A DNA stretch of 64,000 nucleotides, from positions 33,097-97,096 of the forward strand of contig PMTM01000003.1 of NCBI GenBank assembly GCA_003167365.1, in the 5' to 3' direction. A model generated the notes under the pieces. That model ran no database searches. It worked only from the letters and a program-made list of their open reading frames with translations, and was not told the DNA's origin. Source of the stretch: Spartobacteria bacterium (GTDB taxonomy: Bacteria > Verrucomicrobiota > Verrucomicrobiia > Chthoniobacterales > UBA10450). Below, piece after piece: positions 8,258 to 16,501 of this stretch (its first letter is position 1; every line of letters starts with the position of its first letter). Made by a program: the position numbers and the translations under genes.

Positions 8258-9754
8258 TCAAGTTGCGCATTTGCGCCAGGAAAGGTAAACAGGCACTCCA
8301 GTCAGCACGATGGCAATTCCAATTCCGGAAGTTGCCGGCGCAATCCAGGCTAGATCGACAATTAACAGTGCTGCGAGCAAGATCGAGATGATCGGCACAA
8401 GCGGATAGCCCCAAGTGCGATACGGGCGTTGTGCGTCGGGATTTTTGCGGCGCAAGACCATCACCGCGGCGACGAGCAGTATGTAAAAGAGCAGATCCGC
8501 GGACACGATGTACTCGAGCAGTTGGATGTAAACGTTTCCGTAAGCAACTGTTCCGGTCGTCGGATTTTTCGTCATCGTTCGCGGCAACGTTAAGAACGCG
8601 GTCCAGATTCCTTGCGCGACCAATGCCGCCGCCGGGACGTGAAACGCATTGGTCGTCGCAATCTTTCGGAAGAAAAGGCCATCGCGCGCCATGGCATAGT
8701 AAACCCGCGCCCCGGCCAGGATGAGTCCGTTGTTGCAACCGAAAGTCGAGATCATGATGGCGGCGGCCATGCACATCGCGCCGGGATGCCCGAAGACGGC
8801 ATTCATCATCGCGACCGCGACGCGATTCTGCGGCGCGTGCTGGATTTCTGGAAACGGCAACACTGCGATGTAAGCGAGATTTGCCAGCAGATATAAGATC
8901 ACGACGATTCCACAACCCCAAAGCAAAGCGCGCACAAGGTTTTTTCCCGGGTCGCGCACTTCACTGCCGATAAATGTGACGTTGGTCCACGCCGTTTGCG
9001 CAAAGAGCGGACCGACCATCGCTTTCCCAAAAAGCAACGCGAGCGCGAATCCGCCAACAATTGAAAGACCCGGTTGCGCGATTTGCGAGCTCCAGCCATT
9101 TGCCCACGAATCCCACCACGCGGCCGAGCGCACGGTGGAAATCGCGTTCCAGCCCAATACCAATCCGACAATGACAACACCGGCGAGCGCCGCCGTTTTC
9201 GCGAACGTAAACGTGTTTTGCACGATGCGGCCAATCTCGAGGCCGCGCGTGTTCGCCCAGGTGAGCAACGCTATCAATAAGATCGCGACCAGCTGCTCGG
9301 TCGACAAACTGATTGCGTATCCCCCACCCAACGGCGCCGGCGCGATCAAATAGTTTTCTGGTGCGACTGATGAAACAAACACGCCGAGAAATTTGGCAAA
9401 TGCGATCGCAACTGCGGCAATCGTTCCAGTTTGAACAACGAGGAACAATGTCCAACCGAAAAGAAATCCGAACGAGGGGCCGTAGGCTTCGCGCAGAAAA
9501 ACGTAAACGCCTCCGGCGCGCGGCATCATCGTGGCCAGTTCAGAGCAGCAAAGCGCGCCGGTGATCGTCATTAGCCCGGCGATCGCCCATGCCAGCAGCA
9601 ACCAGCCCGGTGCACCAACCAAGCGCGCGGACTCCGCCGATGTGATAAAAATCCCCGAGCCGATCATCGACCCGATCACGATCATGGTCGCGTCGAGCGG
9701 ACCGAGAGCACGAACCAAACTGCTTGATGGCTGGCGGCTGGTGGTTTCGCTCAT
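8258..9754 (-). CDS. APC-superfamily amino acid permease
   Basis: This 498-residue permease has about twelve membrane segments. The APC signature opens it: MIVIGSMIGSGIFITSAESA around residue 25, with the unwound-helix glycines GSGIF. Another family stretch reads MMPRAGGVYVFLREAYGP. The start ATG overlaps the pxpA stop by 4 nt (ATGA), so it is the last gene of the pxpB-pxpC-pxpA operon. That position suggests import of 5-oxoproline or a related amino acid, which is inference from context; sequence alone shows only an amino acid/amine transporter. Confidence 0.85.
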   Translation of the reverse strand: MSETTSRQPSSSLVRALGPLDATMIVIGSMIGSGIFITSAESARLVGAPGWLLLAWAIAGLMTITGALCCSELATMMPRAGGVYVFLREAYGPSFGFLFGWTLFLVVQTGTIAAVAIAFAKFLGVFVSSVAPENYLIAPAPLGGGYAISLSTEQLVAILLIALLTWANTRGLEIGRIVQNTFTFAKTAALAGVVIVGLVLGWNAISTVRSAAWWDSWANGWSSQIAQPGLSIVGGFALALLFGKAMVGPLFAQTAWTNVTFIGSEVRDPGKNLVRALLWGCGIVVILYLLANLAYIAVLPFPEIQHAPQNRVAVAMMNAVFGHPGAMCMAAAIMISTFGCNNGLILAGARVYYAMARDGLFFRKIATTNAFHVPAAALVAQGIWTAFLTLPRTMTKNPTTGTVAYGNVYIQLLEYIVSADLLFYILLVAAVMVLRRKNPDAQRPYRTWGYPLVPIISILLAALLIVDLAWIAPATSGIGIAIVLTGVPVYLSWRKCAT

Positions 9755-10512
9755 CCGGGAAATTGCCTTTCCGGAGCGCTGACGGTCACGCCTTGCTTTT
9801 CCAGCTCCGATCGTAGAACACGGGCGAACTCCACCGCGCCAGGCGTATCGCCGTGAACGCAGATTGTCTCCGCGCGCAAAGCTACATCTACGCCGTCAAC
9901 ACTGCGCACTTTGCCTTCGTTTAACATTCGGAGCACTCGCGCAGCGGCTTCCTCCGGATCGTGGAGCAACGCATCCAGTCGAGTTCGTGGAACGAGCGAT
10001 CCATCGCTCAAATAATTCCGGTCTGCGAAAACTTCGCGCGCGATCTGCAAACCATGCGATTCACCGGCGTGAGCGAGTGCACTGTTGTCCGGAGCAAAGA
10101 GAATCAAGCTTGAATCGACAATTTTTGTCGCGCGTGCAATGGCACCCGCCAGTGTCTTATCGCGCGCCGCCATATTATAAAGCGCACCATGCGGCTTGAT
10201 GTGATTGGGACGAACACCGGCTGCGTCGGCGATCGCCTGAAAAATACCGAGCTGGTAAGTCACGGCATCGAACACTTCATCGGGCGTAATCGGCAATTCT
10301 TTGCGGCCGAAGTTTTCACGATCGAAAAGACTTGGATGCGCGCCGACGGCTACTCCGCGCGCCCGCGCAGCGGAAACTGCCGCGCGCATTGTGTCGGCAT
10401 CGCCCGCATGGAAGCCGGTTGCGACATTGGCGGACGTCACGAGCTCGAGAAGTTCATCGTCCTGTCCAGCGCCCTCGCCGAGATCGGCGTTGAGATCAAC
10501 GCGGAGATTCAT
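9751..10512 (-). CDS. pxpA: 5-oxoprolinase subunit A (LamB/YcsF family)
   Basis: PxpA is the LamB/YcsF-family subunit of the ATP-dependent 5-oxoprolinase PxpABC, which opens 5-oxoproline to glutamate. The protein is 253 residues from the ATG at 10512. Its opening MNLRVDLNADLGEGAG is diagnostic, as are NVATGFHAGDADTM, GAHPSLFDRENFGRK, and HIKPHGALYNMA. The upstream open extension to 10701 lies inside pxpC and is not needed. The start overlaps the pxpC stop by ATGA, and the stop overlaps the permease start the same way. Both overlaps indicate translational coupling. Confidence 0.95.
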   Translation of the reverse strand: MNLRVDLNADLGEGAGQDDELLELVTSANVATGFHAGDADTMRAAVSAARARGVAVGAHPSLFDRENFGRKELPITPDEVFDAVTYQLGIFQAIADAAGVRPNHIKPHGALYNMAARDKTLAGAIARATKIVDSSLILFAPDNSALAHAGESHGLQIAREVFADRNYLSDGSLVPRTRLDALLHDPEEAAARVLRMLNEGKVRSVDGVDVALRAETICVHGDTPGAVEFARVLRSELEKQGVTVSAPERQFPG

Positions 10513-11495
10513 GGCGCGTGAAGTTGCAAACCGACTCTGAATTGTTCGAGATCGTGGTTGCGCTCCGCTAAGAGGCGGTACGCTTCTCCGAGGGAAACTT
10601 CGCGAAATCGCATCCGATCTCCGGGGCGCAGTTGCGCCGCAATCGGAAGATCGATCGTGATCACGTGCGCGATTTTCGGATAACCGCCAATGGTTTGGCA
10701 ATCTCCGAGCAAAACAATCGGCTTGCCGCTCGGTGGCACTTGAATTGTTCCGGGCGCAACCGCTTCAGAGACAAGATCGCCATCTTCAATTCGCTTCAGT
10801 TCCGGTCCCTCGAGGCGCGCGCCCATCCGGTCGGAATCGGGCGAGACGTTAAATAGCTCGCTCGTTAAAACGCGATGCGTTGCAGCGCCAAAACGATTCC
10901 AATCCGATCCGCGGACGACGCGCAAGGTCGAATCAACTTTGGCCGTGCTCACCCAATCGTGCGACGCGGACACTCGAGCGATTTTTTCGCTGTGTAAGTT
11001 GTCGATCCAACCTTTGGCGCGCGCGGAGTTTTCTCCCAAAGGAACCGTGTCGCGATCACGCAGCGCACGACCATTAAATCCACCGAATCCAGCGCGCAAA
11101 TCGGTAGAGCGGCTCCCGAGAACAATCGGAACATCGATCCCACCGGAAATAGCAATCCAGGCCCGGCATCCAATTCTAGGTTTATTGACAATCACCTCTT
11201 CGCCCGCGCGAACGAGAGCGAAATGACCGGAAGGAAGCGCGGTCGCTCCAATGTAAACATCGAAGTCGCCGCCACACCACGACACCAATCGTTCATCCTC
11301 GAAGCGAACACAGAATCCTCCCAGCGTGATCTCGAGGCCGGCGTCGGCTTCGTCATTACCGACCAACAAGTTCGCGACGCGCAACCCGTGTTGATCGAGC
11401 GCGCCACCCGCCGAGACGCCAGATTCCCGAAAACCGAGTCGACCCAAATCCTGGACGCTCGTTAAAAATCCCGCGCTAAGAATCTTTACAGTCAT
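10509..11495 (-). CDS. pxpC: 5-oxoprolinase subunit C (biotin-dependent carboxyltransferase/KipA-like)
   Basis: This 328-residue AHS2/KipA-family protein is the PxpC subunit. Its opening VKILSAGFLTSVQDLGRLGFRE matches the family's VxxxGxxttVQDlGR signature. Later motifs are GVSAGGALDQHGLRVAN, GSRSTDLRAGFGGFNGR, and DRMGARLEGPEL. A final block reads GTIQVPPSGKPIVLLGDCQT followed by GGYPKIAHVI. Together with PxpB it probably forms the part that phosphorylates 5-oxoproline. It lies between pxpB (95-nt gap containing an inverted repeat) and pxpA (4-nt overlap). Confidence 0.95.
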   Translation of the reverse strand: MTVKILSAGFLTSVQDLGRLGFRESGVSAGGALDQHGLRVANLLVGNDEADAGLEITLGGFCVRFEDERLVSWCGGDFDVYIGATALPSGHFALVRAGEEVIVNKPRIGCRAWIAISGGIDVPIVLGSRSTDLRAGFGGFNGRALRDRDTVPLGENSARAKGWIDNLHSEKIARVSASHDWVSTAKVDSTLRVVRGSDWNRFGAATHRVLTSELFNVSPDSDRMGARLEGPELKRIEDGDLVSEAVAPGTIQVPPSGKPIVLLGDCQTIGGYPKIAHVITIDLPIAAQLRPGDRMRFREVSLGEAYRLLAERNHDLEQFRVGLQLHAP

Positions 11496-11511
11496 GGCTC
11501 AAAGCAGACCA

Positions 11512-11583
11512 GACAGGATTAATCGGATTCGCAGGATTGTTTCGGCTTGGAACTCTTTCGAACTCAATCGAGTTAATCCTGTC
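11512..11583. repeat. 11-bp perfect inverted repeat in the pxpB-pxpC gap
   Basis: GACAGGATTAA (11512-11522) and TTAATCCTGTC (11573-11583) are perfect complements around a 50-nt loop, which itself holds a smaller AACTC-AATC-GAGTT hairpin. The left arm continues with two more AGGATT/GGATT units. It resembles a dispersed intergenic repeat and would fold in the operon mRNA between the two coding regions. Confidence 0.6.
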
Positions 11584-11590
11584 CAGTGTT

Positions 11591-12298
11591 TCATTGTTCC
11601 AGGTGTTCAAACTCGCTCCGCGTAATCGAAAGAAATCGAACCCTGTCCCCTGGCCGCAAAAGCGAAGGCGGCTCCTTTTCTGGCCTGAAAAGCCGCAGAG
11701 GTGTACGGCCGACGATGTTCCAACCTCCGGGCGACTTTATCGGATAAATTCCCGTTTGCGCACCGCCGATCGCGACGGACCCCGCGGGAATTTCCTTGCG
11801 CGGCGTGACATGCCTGGGCGTTGCGAGTTTCTTTGGAAGTCCCGCCAAAAATGGAAAGCCGGGCGTGAAGCCGACGCAATTAATCCGATACTCGGCCGCG
11901 TGATGAAGATCGATCACCTCCTTCGCGGAAAGTCCGGCGTGCCGCGCGACTTCATTCAAGTCGAGCGCAAACTCGGGATCGTAGCAGACGGGAATTTTGA
12001 TCAACCGAGGCGTTCGCTTCGCGCTCTTCATTTTCCTGGAAACGGCTTTGTGAATTTGCTCGACCATCCAATCGAAAACCGCGACGGGATCGGCGCCAGC
12101 AGACGTGACCTGCAGCGGATCAAAGAACACACCGATGGTTGTGTAAGCGGGCGCTAATTCCAAGAGGCCCGGAATCTGTGCGCTTTTTATTCTCTCCAGC
12201 GCATCGAGAACGGCGCGCAATGATTCATCGTCTGGATCAGCAGATATGTCTCTAACACGAACGACCAGCGCGGAATCTCCGAGGGGCGTAATCTCCAT
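11591..12298 (-). CDS. pxpB: 5-oxoprolinase subunit B (allophanate hydrolase subunit 1/KipI-like)
   Basis: This 235-residue AHS1/KipI-family protein is the PxpB subunit and first gene of the operon. It starts MEITPLGDSALVVRV, the typical PxpB beginning. The central block includes KIPVCYDPEFALDL and NCVGFTPGFPFLAGLP, and the conserved end includes GGAQTGIYPIKSPGGWNIVGRTP. The family also contains the Bacillus KipI kinase inhibitor, but co-occurrence with pxpA and pxpC supports 5-oxoprolinase. Only 10 nt separate its start from the next minus-strand gene upstream (12309), which may share its transcript. Confidence 0.95.
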   Translation of the reverse strand: MEITPLGDSALVVRVRDISADPDDESLRAVLDALERIKSAQIPGLLELAPAYTTIGVFFDPLQVTSAGADPVAVFDWMVEQIHKAVSRKMKSAKRTPRLIKIPVCYDPEFALDLNEVARHAGLSAKEVIDLHHAAEYRINCVGFTPGFPFLAGLPKKLATPRHVTPRKEIPAGSVAIGGAQTGIYPIKSPGGWNIVGRTPLRLFRPEKEPPSLLRPGDRVRFLSITRSEFEHLEQ

Positions 12299-12308
12299 TA
12301 TTCAGATG

Positions 12309-14021
12309 CTACTTTTCCAGTGAGATGAGGGTCTTAGAAGAAGTGTCGCCAGCCAACACTAATTGTTGAGCCTGGGGCGGCAGCGCCTCGACGGAACGAT
12401 AGCGAATCCCAAACTCCTGAAAGCGCCTTCGATTAAAAACGTAATCGCCGAAGGCCACTGGATAGATGCGGTCTTGGGCAGCGAGCCATTTCAGTTGTGA
12501 ATTTAGAAGTCTAGTCTTCGCGTAGGACGTGCGAAAGCGCGGAACGGAAACCAGGGCCAGATTCGCGAGCATCAGAGCGATTAGAACGCTGCCGAGAATG
12601 TTAGGCAGCTTACTCTTGCTCAGATACAAGACCGCCGCCGCCATAACAGGCAGAAGCCATAGTTGCGGGACATAGCGCGCGTACCATGGGTGTGGCATGG
12701 CGAAAATCGTGGTCAGAATGCAAAGTGTTAAGGCAACAACGATCCTGCGGTGTGCCCGCAGATCGTCTCTGGTTCCAAGGCAAAAGGCGACAACCGCGAA
12801 AAGCAATATGCCGCTGGTGAGCGGTCCCCAGCCGCATATTCGAATGTCGAAAGCATTATCAAACCATCTGGTTTCATCGGCGCCGACCGTGAAAGGAATT
12901 TTAAGAGGGCCGCCGGTAAATGTTTGAGATGAATTATCGTACTCGTTATTGCAACGCCCGAAAACAGATCGCAAAAATGTATCGAAACGGTTTCGTCCGC
13001 GAAAGGTGGTCGGCATTTGGTGAACGAGAAAATTTTCTTCGGTACCTCGCTTTGTCTGCTCAAGTGTAAAGGGAAAGAAAGGGTTGCCCGTCTCTTGAAC
13101 ATTTGTCACGTACGGGTTGTAGCCAACGGCCAATCCGATAAAGATCCCAATTGCATACGTGGCGGCAAGAGACGGTAGTGCCTTGAATTTTTTCAATGCG
13201 CAGACAGCGATCACGAACGCAACCCCGAACACGCTGACATACACGAGCGCCGTTAACTTGACGTTAACCAAAAGCACAATGGTCAATATCGTAAGGGCGA
13301 TATTGATTGCGCGTCGCTCGCCTAACTGGAGACAACTGCCCAAGACCATGCACGTAAATAGCGCTGCGAGCTGTCCGTCTACATAAAAGGTAAGGCATTG
13401 ATTTAAACTTATCGGATTGAGCGCGACGAGGACGCTAAGGATGAGCAATTTCGCCGGACCGAGTTGCGAATATCTCAGACCCGCATGGAGCGCGATGAAA
13501 AAGCATGCAGCCATCGTAAGAAGCGTGGCGGCTTTCCCGGCTTCCACTTTGCCAACGAGCTCGCAGAGGGCTGCGGCAGAAACCCAAGGCCCCTTGGCAT
13601 AATGAATCATCACCTCGCGTTGCAGGGACTGCGGCGCGTCGGCGCGCCCAGGTTCACGAATTGGATTCCAGCCCTCCAATAACTGAAGCATTCCAGTCCC
13701 GTGGTAGCCCTGACCGTCACAAGAGTCGTCGGCAAACGAAAAACCTATGAAGAGGGCTAACCCAAGTACAACGCTAAACGCCAGGGCGGCAAAAACCCTC
13801 AATCTAAGATCGAGGCGGACAAGTTTTCTTCCGAGCGTGATAGGCAGCAGGAGAGTAACGGCTAGAGCTAACAGCGGCTGCACCCTTGTCAGGCGCCAGC
13901 CCGCGAGGAAACCCAGCCAGGTAAATCCAATCAAGGCTGCGACGAACGCGATGAAAAGAAAGGCCAGTAAAAGGGAGAACTCCCCGAGCTTCTCTCTGTT
14001 CTCCACTGCAGCGACGGGCAT
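12309..14021 (-). CDS. Large multi-pass membrane protein, glycosyltransferase-39-like
   Basis: This 570-residue integral membrane protein has about ten to twelve hydrophobic segments. After the second pair comes a polar loop with SFADDSCDGQGYHGTGMLQLLEGWNP, here noted by its acidic residues DDSCD near residue 110. An acidic first loop and an aromatic-rich C-terminal segment resemble GT-C polyprenyl-phosphate-sugar glycosyltransferases. No closer family is recognisable. I chose the ATG (MPVAAVENREK) over a GTG eight codons upstream. It lies 48 nt after the yceI gene and may belong to the recO-yceI transcript. A transport role cannot be excluded. Confidence 0.7.
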   Translation of the reverse strand: MPVAAVENREKLGEFSLLLAFLFIAFVAALIGFTWLGFLAGWRLTRVQPLLALAVTLLLPITLGRKLVRLDLRLRVFAALAFSVVLGLALFIGFSFADDSCDGQGYHGTGMLQLLEGWNPIREPGRADAPQSLQREVMIHYAKGPWVSAAALCELVGKVEAGKAATLLTMAACFFIALHAGLRYSQLGPAKLLILSVLVALNPISLNQCLTFYVDGQLAALFTCMVLGSCLQLGERRAINIALTILTIVLLVNVKLTALVYVSVFGVAFVIAVCALKKFKALPSLAATYAIGIFIGLAVGYNPYVTNVQETGNPFFPFTLEQTKRGTEENFLVHQMPTTFRGRNRFDTFLRSVFGRCNNEYDNSSQTFTGGPLKIPFTVGADETRWFDNAFDIRICGWGPLTSGILLFAVVAFCLGTRDDLRAHRRIVVALTLCILTTIFAMPHPWYARYVPQLWLLPVMAAAVLYLSKSKLPNILGSVLIALMLANLALVSVPRFRTSYAKTRLLNSQLKWLAAQDRIYPVAFGDYVFNRRRFQEFGIRYRSVEALPPQAQQLVLAGDTSSKTLISLEK

Positions 14022-14069
14022 GTCCTGAAGCCTACCGGAAATCACCGCAAGAAGGCTAGCGCAGGTATT

Positions 14070-14651
14070 CTATTTGGATCGCACGGCTTCGATGTCAATC
14101 TTGGGCACGACTTCCTGGCCAATCATCGAGACGGCTTCGAGACTTGGACTAAACATCAATCCGAAGTCGCGGCGCTTAATTGGATCGGCTGTGACTTCCC
14201 ACCGTGAGTGCTCGTCTCTTAAAGGCGTGACTAATTTTACGTGCACCGTAATCGGTTTGGTCACGCCATGCATGGTGAGGTCGCCGATAATGTCGCCGCT
14301 TTGCGCTCCGGTTTGTTTTACACTGCGACTTTTAAATGTGATCTCCGGATATTTTGCGACATCAAAGAGCTCAACGGAGCGCAGATGCTCGTCTCGTTTG
14401 TGGATTCCGGTGTCGATGCTGCTGGCCTGAATTCCGACTGTGACCGATGATTGCTGCGGATGTTCACGGTCGATATCGATCTTGCCCTCGAATTTGGTGA
14501 ACGTTCCCACGAACTTGCCCATCATGTGACCGAGATGGAATCCGATCGAGGAATGGGTCGTATCAATCTTGTAGGTTTCATTTGCGGCCGCGGTGGAAAC
14601 CATTGCGGCGAGCGCGAAGACAATTGCGCCGAGTCGGTTGGAAGATTTCAT
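14070..14651 (-). CDS. YceI-family periplasmic lipid-binding protein
   Basis: This 193-residue protein has a signal peptide (MKSSNRLGAIVFALAAMVSTAAA) and a complete YceI domain. Motifs are YKIDTTHSSIGFHLGHMMGK, FEGKIDID, IQASSIDTGIHKRDEHLRS, and GDLTMHGVTKPITV. YceI proteins form a lipocalin-like barrel that binds isoprenoid or quinone-like lipids in the periplasm. Length is normal. The gene begins 12 nt after recO. A second, divergent YceI protein is encoded at 60436-61047. The physiological ligand is unknown. Confidence 0.9.
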   Translation of the reverse strand: MKSSNRLGAIVFALAAMVSTAAANETYKIDTTHSSIGFHLGHMMGKFVGTFTKFEGKIDIDREHPQQSSVTVGIQASSIDTGIHKRDEHLRSVELFDVAKYPEITFKSRSVKQTGAQSGDIIGDLTMHGVTKPITVHVKLVTPLRDEHSRWEVTADPIKRRDFGLMFSPSLEAVSMIGQEVVPKIDIEAVRSK

Positions 14652-14663
14652 GATGACTCCTGT

Positions 14664-15221
14664 CTATTTAGTCCCCGACGCCAGCGTCTTAAGCAGCGGA
14701 GTGCGGGACAGCGGTAATCTCCCGAACAAATTTCCGAGCGCAAAGGCGGGATTGCTTTTCAGGATCTTGGCGTCGTGCACGCCGGTGATTCGCGCCAGTT
14801 CGGTCTCGAAGTGCGCGACCGCGCGCAGGTTTGGCTCATTGGCATCGAGATAACCAAAGGCGCGGCGCAAAAGCCCGAACACCTCCGGCTCGTGATGATC
14901 GCGCTCGGTGCAAATCTCGATCAGCTCGACAAAATAGGCCGCGGTTTGGGTGCGAAGATAATTTTGCCGGATACCCGCGAAAGGATTGCGCAACGCGACT
15001 TCGGTAAGGGTATGGAGATTCGACTTCCGACTCGACACGATGGCGATGTCGGTTTCGAAAAACAAATCCAGCTTGCCGGCAAACGGACTTTTCGCGCGGC
15101 GCGCGCCTTTGGCCATGGTTTGAATGCAGCCCAATGACTCCGTGCACCACGACACAATCAAGCTGGTGTCGCTGAACTTCCGTTTGCGCAAGAGAATGGC
15201 CGAAGTGCTTTGCACTTCCAA
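14664..15221 (-). CDS. recO: DNA repair protein RecO (short form)
   Basis: This 185-residue RecO-like protein starts with the OB-fold signature TSAILLRKRKFSDTSLIVSW. It continues with the family pattern TMAKGARRAKSPFAGKLDLF and a helical C-terminal region (LRTQTAAYFVELIEI). RecO loads RecA on SSB-coated DNA with RecR. It is shorter than the Escherichia coli protein (242 residues), and the zinc-finger cysteines of longer forms are not evident. The start is a TTG preceded by GGAG at 6 nt spacing, which decides the start. It heads a compact group with yceI. Confidence 0.8.
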   Translation of the reverse strand: MEVQSTSAILLRKRKFSDTSLIVSWCTESLGCIQTMAKGARRAKSPFAGKLDLFFETDIAIVSSRKSNLHTLTEVALRNPFAGIRQNYLRTQTAAYFVELIEICTERDHHEPEVFGLLRRAFGYLDANEPNLRAVAHFETELARITGVHDAKILKSNPAFALGNLFGRLPLSRTPLLKTLASGTK

Positions 15222-15337
15222 TTGTTACTCCAATTCTTCGCGCACGCACCCGGCATTCCCAGACCACGATGCCGGTTAAAACGACGCTGGCCACGCACCC
15301 TGCGTGGCCAGCCATCCAAATTTGAATTGTTTTCCGG

Positions 15338-16360
15338 TTAGTGACCGAAAAAGTGGGAGATCAAAATGTTAAATCTCAACGTCACCTGGTTCGTATCCAA
15401 ATCCACCTTGGTGTCTCCCGGAAAAATCACTTCATCGTTTGAAGCGAAATGATAGGTGTGACTGCCGTAGTCGGAATGCCGATATTCCACGCCCAGAGTC
15501 ATCTTATCGTTGATGGCCCACTCGGCTCCGCAGCCACCCGTCCAGCCCATTTGCACATCGTCGCTAGTTTTGGAGAAGTTCGTATCGGTCTGATTACCAA
15601 TGAACCCATTTCCCCCTCGCGGATTTGCTGCCGCCGTCAGATCGGAATTGTTGAAGAAATCTGTGCTGGCCGTTTCCGTGGCAATGACTTTCACGTCGGT
15701 CCAGGCAAGACCTGCGGTTCCATAAAAGAGGAAAGGCCCGGTCGCGTAACCGAAGCGCGCCCGCAGCGATGCCGTCCAATCCGTCTCGGCTTTACGCACT
15801 GCGTCGAGCGTGGTATCGGCGATTATTTCATTGCCTTGTTCGACAATAGCTCCTCCATCGTTGAAAGAAGAAGTCGTCTCGGCAAAGCCAGAAGAAAGCT
15901 GTTTCCCGCTCGCTGAGGTACCTTGGAAATCGCCTTCCACGCCGATCACCCAATGTCCGAATTGTTTGTTGTACCCGATCTGGCCGCCTCCAAGGAAAGA
16001 CTGATTAGAACCACTGCCAAAATTGGAAAAAGCGGTGTCGGGGAAGAGAAAAGAGTCAGTACCAAAGTCTGTTGCTTCACCATCACCTGAAACAGCATTC
16101 AGATGAGGGCCGGTTATTTTACCGGATGTCATCGCATTAAATTCACTGTATTGTGCATCGACATCCACCGTATCGGTGTACTGACCGAAACCGTAGTTAC
16201 TGGAGAGGCCGCCGATGTTTCCGCCGATATAAAAACCCGTCCAATTGAACGGTTCGGACTCGATTGCCATGGGTGAAGCCCCCGCATTCGCACCGGAGCT
16301 AAGGCACAAAGCCGCGGCGCAAAAAATTGCGTAAGTGAAAAGAAATTTGGTTGGTTTCAT
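15338..16360 (-). CDS. Outer-membrane beta-barrel protein (Omp25-like porin family)
   Basis: This 340-residue protein has a signal peptide (MKPTKFLFTYAIFCAAALCL) and the motif WTGFYIGGNIGGLSSNYGFG at the start of the mature region. That motif is typical of Omp25/outer-membrane beta-barrel families. Alternating strands follow: GGGQIGYNKQFGHWVIGVEGD, SLRARFGYATGPFLFYGTAG, and GCGAEWAINDKMTLGVEYRH. The final strand NQVTLRFNILISHFFGH ends in an aromatic-rich signal, as expected for BAM insertion. An extra acidic, glycine-rich loop occupies about residues 60-100. The function is probably structural or porin-like. Enzymatic roles are not suggested. Confidence 0.85.
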   Translation of the reverse strand: MKPTKFLFTYAIFCAAALCLSSGANAGASPMAIESEPFNWTGFYIGGNIGGLSSNYGFGQYTDTVDVDAQYSEFNAMTSGKITGPHLNAVSGDGEATDFGTDSFLFPDTAFSNFGSGSNQSFLGGGQIGYNKQFGHWVIGVEGDFQGTSASGKQLSSGFAETTSSFNDGGAIVEQGNEIIADTTLDAVRKAETDWTASLRARFGYATGPFLFYGTAGLAWTDVKVIATETASTDFFNNSDLTAAANPRGGNGFIGNQTDTNFSKTSDDVQMGWTGGCGAEWAINDKMTLGVEYRHSDYGSHTYHFASNDEVIFPGDTKVDLDTNQVTLRFNILISHFFGH

Positions 16361-16501
16361 GTGGTTGGAGGAAATGCCAGAAATTCAGAGTGTTGCCAAG
16401 AACAAAAGCTTCGACAGCGCCAAATTGGATTTTCCAGAGGTTATCGGCAACTCATGCGGGTAACATGAGCGGCGTTCCAGGCCGAATCTCCGTTGTTGTA
16501 A

